Source: Aldehydirespirator sp965204415
GTDB taxonomy: Bacteria > Actinomycetota > Acidimicrobiia > Acidimicrobiales > Aldehydirespiratoraceae
NCBI GenBank assembly: GCA_965204415.1
Contig: CBDBEL010000001.1
Span: forward strand, 434,001-498,000
Length of the DNA stretch: 64,000 nucleotides
Direction of reading: 5' to 3'
Part shown: positions 41,023-48,513 of the stretch, in pieces
How the letters are laid out: every line of letters starts with the position of its first letter
How positions within the stretch are numbered: the stretch's first letter is position 1
Notes under the pieces: model-generated
What the model was told of the DNA's origin: nothing
Databases searched by the model: none
What the model saw: the letters and a program-made list of their open reading frames with translations, nothing else
Position numbers and translations under genes: made by a program

Positions 41023-42354
41023 CTAGAAGGTCGTGCGAATATCCGGTGTCAGGTCAGCCTCCGCTAGGCGGGCTATCCCATGATTCTCTAGTTGATGAAC
41101 GATGACCAGCGTAGAGACACCGAACTCCTCCGCTAGTTCATCAACCTCCTCGGATTCCAATACCGAGTGAGCAACTCTCTGTCGCAGACCAGAGGCAGGC
41201 GCGAGAAACTCTGCCGCGAAGGCGCGGTTCGAGCGCTGGCGATCAGTATGTCCTCTTGTCAGCAGGGCGTTTCCACTAGATGTCATTGCTTCCGCAAGGG
41301 CGCGACAAAAGGCGAACCGCCGACTATGCGCACTCCTATTCCCCAGTCCCAATGAGAGGGTAGTATCTGCCCCAACCACGACTACGCCATCCACAAGCCG
41401 GAGGCCATCAAGAGTAGCTAGTGGCTGAGTCGCCTTCTCTAACTCGAGGCCCGACACACCCAGAGCCTGGGCCAATGACTCCATAGTCCGAACGGGCTGG
41501 CCGTCCAATCCAAGACGATGCCGCGCCTGTCTAGCCATATCCCAACCTGCCTCCCATGAATAATGGCCCTTCAATCTCTTTGTCTGATTAGGTTCCCCTA
41601 GGCTTTGGAGGTGTAGGCGGTTGCTTCTAGACATTTTGAGAGCAGCAACAATAGCGGTACTGTCCTCAAGAGGACGGGAAGCGTCAAGCACCGATACCGC
41701 CTCGCTACACAGTGGTCCCAGTTCTTTGGCAAGACTAATGATCTGGTCTTGTCGCGATTCATCGAGATCGTAGGGGTCCCAACCCAACCCGGCGGCGGTC
41801 TCACAGAATACCGCCTCATCGTTGTCAGCGCTCTGAATCGACTGCCACTCTTCCTGGAGGAACGTACCTTCAATATCAAGCTCTGTGAGCCGTCTAATCA
41901 CCTTATCGACGAAGTCCGCGCATGTCTGCCTAAAGCGCTCCCTTCCGATTGACATCCGACCGCGGGCGAGGAAATCGACCGTGGACCAATCGGACTCGCT
42001 GCCGCCCCAACACAGGTCCGTACGTGTACCAGAAGAAACCATCGTAAGATTGGGAAGCGCATAGCCTTCGGTATGTGTTCCTAGCGTGTGACGGCCGTGG
42101 AATGCACGATCCTCCGTCTTCGTAGGGTTGTTGAATTCGTAGGCAAGAAACCACCAGTTTGACACCAACCATTCAGCCAAGGGGTACAGTGGAACAAATA
42201 CAGAGTCGCGTACCGTCTGCGCTCGCTTGTCGAGCACCCGCGTGATCCGGTGGCCACCGACGCTGATTCTCAGAGATGCGAAGGTCGCCGCTAGCTCCGC
42301 TCCCTCGATTCCGTCTCCATCGTGCCACTCGGTATCGAATGTGATATCAGTCAT
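41023..42354 (-). CDS. ImmA/IrrE-like protein with lost zinc motif
   Basis: A 443-residue protein. The first 270 residues are of unknown fold (WLVSNWWFLAYEFNNP near the start). The rest resembles an ImmA/IrrE domain: RRFAFCRALAEAMTSSG, then RSNRAFAAEFLAPASGL and the helix VDELAEEFGVSTLVIVHQLEN. In active ImmA proteins the first segment would hold HExxH (RFTLAHELGH); here it reads CRALAEAM, with no His or Glu at the ligand places. It is therefore probably a pseudo-peptidase acting by binding. ATG at 42354 follows the partner gene by 8 bp; ATG at 42381 would overlap it. Codon use is AT-richer than in the flanks. Confidence 0.7.
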   Translation of the reverse strand: MTDITFDTEWHDGDGIEGAELAATFASLRISVGGHRITRVLDKRAQTVRDSVFVPLYPLAEWLVSNWWFLAYEFNNPTKTEDRAFHGRHTLGTHTEGYALPNLTMVSSGTRTDLCWGGSESDWSTVDFLARGRMSIGRERFRQTCADFVDKVIRRLTELDIEGTFLQEEWQSIQSADNDEAVFCETAAGLGWDPYDLDESRQDQIISLAKELGPLCSEAVSVLDASRPLEDSTAIVAALKMSRSNRLHLQSLGEPNQTKRLKGHYSWEAGWDMARQARHRLGLDGQPVRTMESLAQALGVSGLELEKATQPLATLDGLRLVDGVVVVGADTTLSLGLGNRSAHSRRFAFCRALAEAMTSSGNALLTRGHTDRQRSNRAFAAEFLAPASGLRQRVAHSVLESEEVDELAEEFGVSTLVIVHQLENHGIARLAEADLTPDIRTTF

Positions 42355-42362
42355 GTTCTTGC

Positions 42363-42704
42363 CTATATTCCGGATGGCCACTCGTCCTCGTTGAGAGGAT
42401 ACCCCTTGTAGGAGCCTTGCTCACGGTTCACGAGTCGGGCCTCGAACACGACGCTGTCCTCCCGGTGCCACACGTAGCGAGGGAAGTCCCCCTCCCAAGG
42501 AGCGCCGGTATGACCTCTACGGATCGCGGAGCGTAGCCAGTTGGTTACTGCTGTCTTGCTCTTGAGGTAGCGCGGGCATAGCGAAGCGTCACGTCGTGGC
42601 CGGGGCGGGCCAGCGAAGCTGAGGAAGTCCTTGTGCTCTGGACTCCCGACATACGTGGCCCGTGCTGCGACGCTCTCGAGGTTGGCAGTCTGCGGAGCGC
42701 CCAT
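42363..42704 (-). CDS. Small conserved partner of the ImmA-like protein
   Basis: A 113-residue protein of unknown function with the striking pattern YVGSPEHKDFLSFAGPPRPR, DASLCPRYL, WLRSAIRRGHTGAPWEGDFPRYVWH, and VFEARLVNREQGSYKGYPLN. I recall similar small proteins beside ImmA-like genes in mobile loci, but cannot check it. The high Trp/Arg/Tyr content suggests RNA or protein binding. ATG at 42704 is chosen; the frame opens at 42743. It is the first gene of a two-gene operon. Confidence 0.65.
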   Translation of the reverse strand: MGAPQTANLESVAARATYVGSPEHKDFLSFAGPPRPRRDASLCPRYLKSKTAVTNWLRSAIRRGHTGAPWEGDFPRYVWHREDSVVFEARLVNREQGSYKGYPLNEDEWPSGI

Positions 42705-43079
42705 CTCGCGCCTTCGGGGACGCCTTCTCCTTGGGGCACGCACGTGATCCCTCCAAACATCGCATTGCCCGCCCGAGCGGTCTCCAAGCGGGACACCCCA
42801 CCCCCTGTGGAGTCGTCACGCTCGGCAGGGTATTCGGCTACCAAGATACGTGTCAACGGCGAGGCCGTAGAGTCGCGTACCTGCCAGTTCCGAGTCTGCC
42901 GGTCGCGAGCGTCGGTTGCCTTACGGTAGGCGTCGGAGAGTTCGGGGCCTGCCGTATGGTGCTGCGGGGCTTGGCCTCGATCGCATTCCTGTCTACCTAG
43001 CGCCGCTCGGACGGTGTGGCGCTTCTTCTCTTGACTCGGCTCTCCGACGGCAAGAGGTTGGCTCAGAGCACGCACCGAT
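42705..43079. other. Intergenic region with no supported gene
   Basis: 375 bp between the ImmA partner and the topoisomerase B gene. A minus-strand frame (part of 42545-43075) reads SDAYRKATDARDRQTRNWQV and PLTRILVAEYPAERDDST, with some natural look but no recognised family, and it runs across a real gene in another frame. It may hold the remains of a lost gene. Confidence 0.3.
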
Positions 43080-45281
43080 TCAGATGTCGAGGATCGCCTC
43101 GTCCACGAGCGAGGAGTTCTCGACCAGGTAGTCGCGGCGCTGGGCCACGTCGTTGCCCATCAGGACGTCGAACATGTCGGCCGCGGCTTCGGCCTGCTGG
43201 GCGTCGGCCATCGTGAGGCGGCGCAGGGTCCGGGTGGCGGGGTCCAGCGCGCAGTGCCGCAGCTCGTCGGTGTTCATCTCCCCGAGACCCTTGAAACGCT
43301 GCCACTTAATGCTGTCGACCTTGCGCCTTCCCCGGGTCAGCTCAGCGGTGATGCGGTCGCGCTCCTCGTCGGAGAACGCCCGGAAGGTGCGCTCGCCGAC
43401 TCGCGCGGTATACAGCGGGGGCTGGGCTGAGAAGACTTGCCCTTCCTCCAACATCTCCCTCATGTACTTGTGGATCAATGTCAAGAGCAGACAGCGGATG
43501 TGGCTCCCATCCACATCAGCGTCGCAGAGGATGATGATTCGGCCGTACCGGGCGTCATCAATGTCGAAGGCCTCCCCTACGCCCGTTCCCATGGCAGTGA
43601 AGATGGCCTGTGCTTCGGCATTGTCCATGACCTGCTTTGGGCTTGCCTTGGCGGCGTTCACGATCTTGCCCCGCAGCGGCAGGATGGCCATGAACTCGGA
43701 GTCGCGGCCCCGCTTGGCTGGACCTGCAGCCGAGTCACCCTCCACGAGAATTAGCTCGGCATTGGAGTCATGGACCCGGCAGTCAGCCAGTTTGTGGGGG
43801 AGGTTCGTTGAACCGAAGCTCGCTGCCTTGCGCCTCGCGTCGAGCATCTGCTTGGACGCGACCCGGTTCGCGACCGCGGTCGCGAGCTTGTCGCTCAACG
43901 CCCTCACCTGCGACCGTGGGCCGCCTCCCGGCTCGAACCACTCCTTCAGCTGCTCGTAGGTGATCCGGGCCACGATGCCCTCAACTGCGGGCGTGCCCAG
44001 CTCCTGCTTGGTCTGGCCCCGGAACTGCGGCTCGCTGAAGGTCACCTTCACCGCAGCGACGAGGCCCTCCTGAACATCGTCCTTGGCGGCGTTGGTCTTG
44101 CCGTTCTTGTCCTGGCGGGCTAGGCGGGCGAGCTTCCGGTTCTCTTTGAGGAGGATGCTGTTGACAACGCGGGTGAGCGCCCGGTCGAATCCGGTTAGGT
44201 GGGTGCCTCCAGCAGGAGTAGGGATGGTGTTGACAAACGATGCAACGTCGGTGTCGTAGCTGGAAGTCCATCGCATGGCTATGTCAACCCTGCACTCCCG
44301 CTCAACCTCAGTGATCTTTCCCTGGATTGGCACCTTCTCGGTGAAGGTGTCGATGCCATTCAGGGTGATCACGCCCGTCACAGGGTCGCCCGACGACCGA
44401 TCCTTGACGAGGTCCGAGAGTCCGCCCCGGCTCACGAACTCGAATGGTTCAGCGGCGGAATCGGCGCGGTTGTCCGTGAGAGTCATCCGTAGGCCGGGCA
44501 CCAGGAAACAGGTCTGGCGGAACCGACGTCGCACTTCGTCTGCATCGATGCGAGCATCTGGGTGGAAGAGTTCGGCGTCAGGCCGGAACTTCACCCGTGT
44601 GCCGGTGGCCTTGGAACGCTTTCGAGTAGTGCGCAGATCGCTCCCTTCAACGAAGCGTCCGTCCTGCATCAGGCCAGCCTTCTGATTCCTGAAACTCAAT
44701 TCGTGCAGGATTCCGTCGCGCTGTACCTGCACGTCAAGCTCCGTGGAGAGCGCGTTGACCACAGCGGCACCCACACCATGGAGCCCGCCCGAGGCCTTGT
44801 AGACACCGTCGCTAAACTTCCCACCGGCATGTAGTTCGGAGAACACAACCTCCAGTGCTGACACGTCACGCTTGGAGTGGATGTCGACCGGGATGCCACG
44901 ACCGTCGTCGACAACCTCGATATGACCATTGCGATGCAGCGTTACATCTACCCTGTCGGCACAATCAGCGGCCGCCTCATCAACAGCGTTGTCGACGATC
45001 TCCCAGAGCAGATGCATGAGTCCGTCGGAGCCATTGCCACCGACGTACATGGCCGGTCGCTTTCGCACCGCTTCAAGGCCTTCAAGCGTCTCAATGGAGT
45101 CGGCGTCGTAGGAGCCGTTGGACGTGCTTTCGACGGCAAGCGTGTTCTGCCTGATCTCGTCCGTGGCTACCTCAGCGTCGAGAGCCTGATTATTGAAGTG
45201 ATCGTCGCTTGGAGCAAGCGGTAGCTCTGAGGCCTGCGTTGAAGCAGCGGGAGTCCTAGCGGAGCCCACGGTCGTCACCAC
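43080..45281 (-). CDS. parE: Type IIA DNA topoisomerase subunit B (ParE/GyrB-like)
   Basis: A 733-residue ATPase subunit. After a non-conserved N-terminal extension of about 60 residues come the GHKL motifs (EIVDNAVDEA, VDDGRGIPVD, YKASGGLHGVGAAVVNALS), the transducer, and the TOPRIM domain (LVEGDSAAGPAKRG, ILCDADVDGSHI). It ends with KWQRFKGLGEMNTDEL. It provides ATP-driven strand passage together with the A subunit. It overlaps the A gene by 7 bp in the order A then B, the reverse of the usual gyrBA. Lower GC than the flanks, and the placement in an island away from dnaA, suggest an additional topoisomerase. Confidence 0.88.
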   Translation of the reverse strand: MVTTVGSARTPAASTQASELPLAPSDDHFNNQALDAEVATDEIRQNTLAVESTSNGSYDADSIETLEGLEAVRKRPAMYVGGNGSDGLMHLLWEIVDNAVDEAAADCADRVDVTLHRNGHIEVVDDGRGIPVDIHSKRDVSALEVVFSELHAGGKFSDGVYKASGGLHGVGAAVVNALSTELDVQVQRDGILHELSFRNQKAGLMQDGRFVEGSDLRTTRKRSKATGTRVKFRPDAELFHPDARIDADEVRRRFRQTCFLVPGLRMTLTDNRADSAAEPFEFVSRGGLSDLVKDRSSGDPVTGVITLNGIDTFTEKVPIQGKITEVERECRVDIAMRWTSSYDTDVASFVNTIPTPAGGTHLTGFDRALTRVVNSILLKENRKLARLARQDKNGKTNAAKDDVQEGLVAAVKVTFSEPQFRGQTKQELGTPAVEGIVARITYEQLKEWFEPGGGPRSQVRALSDKLATAVANRVASKQMLDARRKAASFGSTNLPHKLADCRVHDSNAELILVEGDSAAGPAKRGRDSEFMAILPLRGKIVNAAKASPKQVMDNAEAQAIFTAMGTGVGEAFDIDDARYGRIIILCDADVDGSHIRCLLLTLIHKYMREMLEEGQVFSAQPPLYTARVGERTFRAFSDEERDRITAELTRGRRKVDSIKWQRFKGLGEMNTDELRHCALDPATRTLRRLTMADAQQAEAAADMFDVLMGNDVAQRRDYLVENSSLVDEAILDI

Positions 45282-47833
45282 CTCCCCGGAGCTACCACGT
45301 GTACTCGCCGCTCGCCCTTGGTTGCGGCGCGGTAGCGAGGTGTGGGTTGATCGCGGAAGGGCACGGGAACGGGGTCGATGCGGCGAGGATTGTCGTCACG
45401 GCCCATCAGCGCCAGCATTCCCGTGTCCGCTCCGACGGTTACGAACGTGACGGTCTCGCCTGCCGCGAGCTTGACGACGAGCACACCCTGGCTTCCCCGC
45501 CCCTGCGTCGGAAGCTCTGCGCAGTACGTGGACTTAACGCCATTCGAGGATGTGGCGTGAACCAGCACGGCGTCGCCGAGCACAGCCCCGGCGCCGACGG
45601 CGACCGCCCCGTCCACGAGCTTGAGACCTGCAACACCGGAGGCTCCAGGCCTCTGTATCCGCACCGAGGATGACGCCATGCGTAGCGCCCTGCCGTCGTC
45701 CGCCGCGATCACGATGTCCACTTCCTCTGGCGCCATGAAGGCAGAGACCACACGATCGCCTGGTGACAACGCGACCAACTGCGCACCTGAATCCGCCCGC
45801 AGCACTTCGTCGGCCTCAAGTCTCCTAACGCTGCCGCGTGATGTGACCAGAACGAGCTTGTCGTGAGAGGCAGAGACGAGCGACATGACCTTCTCTTTGG
45901 GACCGAGTCCGAAGGCGGCGGTCGCATCGGATCCACGCACCCGGTTGCTGGCTTCTGCCACTTCGCCGCCGAACATCGCAAATGCCCGACCCTCAGAGGT
46001 GACTGCCGAGATCCGTGAGGCCGTAGAGGCGGTGACACGCGACGAGATCAGATCATGACGCCCGGGCACTCCCCGACGGGCTCCGCTCAGCGGCATCCGT
46101 CCCAGATTGCCGCTCGTCGAGAGTGTCACCACGCAGGGCACATCACGCCCGCTCGGAACACCGGTGTCCACTGATTGCGCTTCGCCAGCAGATGTATCGC
46201 CAGCCGCGGAGAGCGCACGATCCGCGGCCTCCGCATCAACGATGTGAGCCCGCCTGGGACAACCGTGATCCTTAACGATGCGTCGAAGCTCCCGGCGCAC
46301 GATGTTTCGCCTTCTGCGATCGCTAGCGAGTATCGCTGTGTAATCCTCGATGTCGGAGCGCAACCTGGCCTCTTCCTCGTCCAGCTTGCGGCGCTCAAGC
46401 GCAGTGAGGCGACGCAGCGGCATATCAAGAATGTGGGACGACTGGATATCGGTGAGCCCGAAGCGCGCCTTGAGTTCCGAGTGTGCCTCGGCAACATCAT
46501 GGCACCGGCGAATCAACGCCACGACTTCATCAATGTTGTCAAGAGCAACGAGGAGCCCTAGCACAATCTCCAGGCGCTTCTCGGCTTGGCGGCGGCGATG
46601 GTGGGTGCGCCGAATTATCACTTCAAGACGGTGGATTACGTACTGCTCGCAGAGCTCTCGGAGCCCCACGGTGGTGGGCACGCCATTGACGAGCACCACG
46701 TTGTTGACGCTGACGGTCTCCTCTAGGGGCGTTAGCCGGTAGAGCTCAGCAAGCACGGCCGAAGGTTCCGCATCCGGCTTGAGGTCGATCTGGAGGCGCA
46801 GCCCCTCCATGCCGGTCAGGTCGGCGACGCCTGCCACTTCCGGTAGCCGGCCCGAGTTGGCTAGCTCTGAGATCTTGGTAACGACGCGCTCGGGGCCCAC
46901 AAGGTGCGGCAGTTCGGTAACGATGATGGCCTTGCGGCGGCGTGTCACTTGCTCAATGCCAGTTCGGGCCCGCACCCTTACTGAACCACGACCGGTCTCA
47001 TAGGCCTTTCGCAGGCCGTCGTCGACCAAGACGACGCCGCCGCCTGGGAAGTCGGGGCCGGGCACAACTGCCATCAGTTCGTCTGTACGTGGCCGGGGAC
47101 TCCCGCGGCGCTTGCGCCCATGGTGGATGGCCGACCCTTGGCTAGCAGCCTGTTCGCCGCTGCCCACTTCCAGAGAGGGCTGCTTGCTCATGACCAGCTC
47201 AATGGCCTCGGCTATCTCGGCCAGGTTGTGGGGCAACATGTTCGTAGCCATTCCAACGGCAATGCCGGCGGTGCCGTTGACCAGCAGATTCGGCAAGGCG
47301 GCGGGGAGCACCGCGGGCTCGCTGTCCTCTCCGTCGTAGGTGGGCCGGAAGTCGACGGTGTCCTCGTCGAGCTCGCCGACCATGTCCATCGCGGCCTCGC
47401 TCAGCCGGCACTCGGTGTATCGGGCCGCCGCGGGCGGGTCGTCCAGACTGCCGAAGTTGCCTTGCGGATCCACCAGCGTGACCATGCGGCTGAAGTCCTG
47501 GCCCATGCGTACGAGCGTGTCGTAGATGGCGGCGTCCCCATGGGGGTGGTAGCGGCCCATCGTGTCACCCACGACGCGAGCCGCCTTGCGGTATGGGGTT
47601 CCCGGGCGCAGGCCCATTTGCAGCATCGACCACAGGACGCGGCGCTGTACCGGCTTAAGGCCGTCCCGCACGTCAGGAATCGCCCTCGAGGTGATCACCG
47701 ACAACGCATACGCAAGGAACGAGTCGCTCATCTCCTTCGCCACCGGCACGTCTTCCACATGGCGTGCCGGAACGGGGGCTAGCGTCGCGGTCGTCAGTTG
47801 CTGGGGTGTGGACACGTTTCTCTCCAGGCTCAT
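45275..47833 (-). CDS. parC: Type IIA DNA topoisomerase subunit A (ParC/GyrA-like)
   Basis: An 852-residue cleavage subunit. The active-site Tyr is in AARYTECRLS; the quinolone-contact helix reads RYHPHGDAAIYDT, with Ala at the position of E. coli Ser83 and Asp retained at 87. A charged insertion (residues about 235-270, AASQGSAIHHGRKRRGSPR) precedes the conserved GPDFPGGG. The C-terminal beta-pinwheel is present, but I find no canonical GyrA box (QRRGGKG); the nearest sequence is ARRGVPGRHD. The lack of that box favours a topoisomerase IV-like role over gyrase. ATG at 47833 follows GGAG by six bases; ATG at 47845 is the alternative. Confidence 0.87.
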   Translation of the reverse strand: MSLERNVSTPQQLTTATLAPVPARHVEDVPVAKEMSDSFLAYALSVITSRAIPDVRDGLKPVQRRVLWSMLQMGLRPGTPYRKAARVVGDTMGRYHPHGDAAIYDTLVRMGQDFSRMVTLVDPQGNFGSLDDPPAAARYTECRLSEAAMDMVGELDEDTVDFRPTYDGEDSEPAVLPAALPNLLVNGTAGIAVGMATNMLPHNLAEIAEAIELVMSKQPSLEVGSGEQAASQGSAIHHGRKRRGSPRPRTDELMAVVPGPDFPGGGVVLVDDGLRKAYETGRGSVRVRARTGIEQVTRRRKAIIVTELPHLVGPERVVTKISELANSGRLPEVAGVADLTGMEGLRLQIDLKPDAEPSAVLAELYRLTPLEETVSVNNVVLVNGVPTTVGLRELCEQYVIHRLEVIIRRTHHRRRQAEKRLEIVLGLLVALDNIDEVVALIRRCHDVAEAHSELKARFGLTDIQSSHILDMPLRRLTALERRKLDEEEARLRSDIEDYTAILASDRRRRNIVRRELRRIVKDHGCPRRAHIVDAEAADRALSAAGDTSAGEAQSVDTGVPSGRDVPCVVTLSTSGNLGRMPLSGARRGVPGRHDLISSRVTASTASRISAVTSEGRAFAMFGGEVAEASNRVRGSDATAAFGLGPKEKVMSLVSASHDKLVLVTSRGSVRRLEADEVLRADSGAQLVALSPGDRVVSAFMAPEEVDIVIAADDGRALRMASSSVRIQRPGASGVAGLKLVDGAVAVGAGAVLGDAVLVHATSSNGVKSTYCAELPTQGRGSQGVLVVKLAAGETVTFVTVGADTGMLALMGRDDNPRRIDPVPVPFRDQPTPRYRAATKGERRVHVVAPGRW

Positions 47834-48103
47834 CAAGTTCTCCATGCCGCCGAGGACCTAGATCGGCGACGGCGCTGATGCGGTTCGCCGGTGACCTCGA
47901 AGGTAGCGGCTGACGTCTCGCGATCAGGTGATCCCAGAGGCGCTCGCTGGAGTCCACCCGGCCTCCACCTAAGGCGCGGCACCGTCCGACCGCGGCACCG
48001 TGAAGAGCGCATCAGCCAGAGCCCTCACGCTTCCTGCGCCATCCAACACCCGACATGGTTCGTCCTCGTCAAGCCGCGCCATCGAGACCGAAGACCGCTA
48101 GTC

Positions 48104-48117
48104 AGAACACCTGTTCT
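48104..48117. promoter_or_regulatory. LexA/SOS-box-like palindrome
   Basis: AGAAC-ACCT-GTTCT contains GAAC-N4-GTTC, the consensus of Gram-positive and actinobacterial LexA operators, and is a perfect palindrome outside the four central bases. A TATACG hexamer lies about 16 bases downstream of the CTGTTC arm, so a promoter toward the ATPase operon could be occluded by LexA. It lies 260 bp before the topoisomerase genes and 400 bp before the ATPase gene. Confidence 0.55.
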
Positions 48118-48470
48118 TACCATAGCTGTCACTATACGAGTGTCGCATGACAAATACATCTTAACAGCAGAAATACTCATGAAATATGCAATACAGCGTG
48201 TGGCGCCAGCTTCCGCTTCACTCCTGTCTGACGCAATCCCTGCGCGCCCCACTGCCCAAGGTTCCCTCACCGACCTCCCACCTCGCGAGCCACCTCAGCG
48301 ACCGATCGGAGGGCCTCCTGGACGGCCCGCGCGGCCAGGCCTTGAACTCCGGATAATGCTGTCGTGGCACTTCGGCATCGCGTCTCCCCCTCGGGTGATA
48401 CCTCAGCCATGGGGGGATGCTCGCATCACTGAATCACATAAAATGATCTGACAAGACCACAAAATCCTCG

Positions 48471-48482
48471 CGAACGAGTTCG
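48471..48482. promoter_or_regulatory. Palindrome CGAAC-GA-GTTCG before the ATPase operon
   Basis: Perfect 5-bp arms with a 2-base centre, between a TAAAAT -10 candidate (48439-48444) and the first ATPase start at 48514. The 2-base centre differs from LexA sites, so it would be the operator of another regulator, if it is one. Confidence 0.35.
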
Positions 48483-48513
48483 GTTGGGCCAGACAATGCT
48501 AGCGTTGGAGCAC

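Larger units (their letters stand above)
47846..48513. other. Divergent AT-rich intergenic region
   Basis: 668 bp between the diverging topoisomerase and ATPase operons. The stretch 48100-48200 is the most AT-rich part of the window. It contains a LexA-type palindrome, possible -10 boxes (TATACG at 48133-48138, TAAAAT at 48439-48444) and a second palindrome. Short frames such as 48140-48451 exist on both strands, but have no natural protein look. Confidence 0.6.

Noticed and set aside
42545..43075. 176-codon minus-strand frame between the ImmA partner and parE
   Set aside because: It runs through the real partner gene in another frame; only a short stretch looks natural, so it was noted as possible debris.
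48140..48451. 103-codon ORF between the LexA-like box and A1
   Set aside because: Its second half is Pro/Arg/Gly-rich filler; no homology text, no ribosome binding site.
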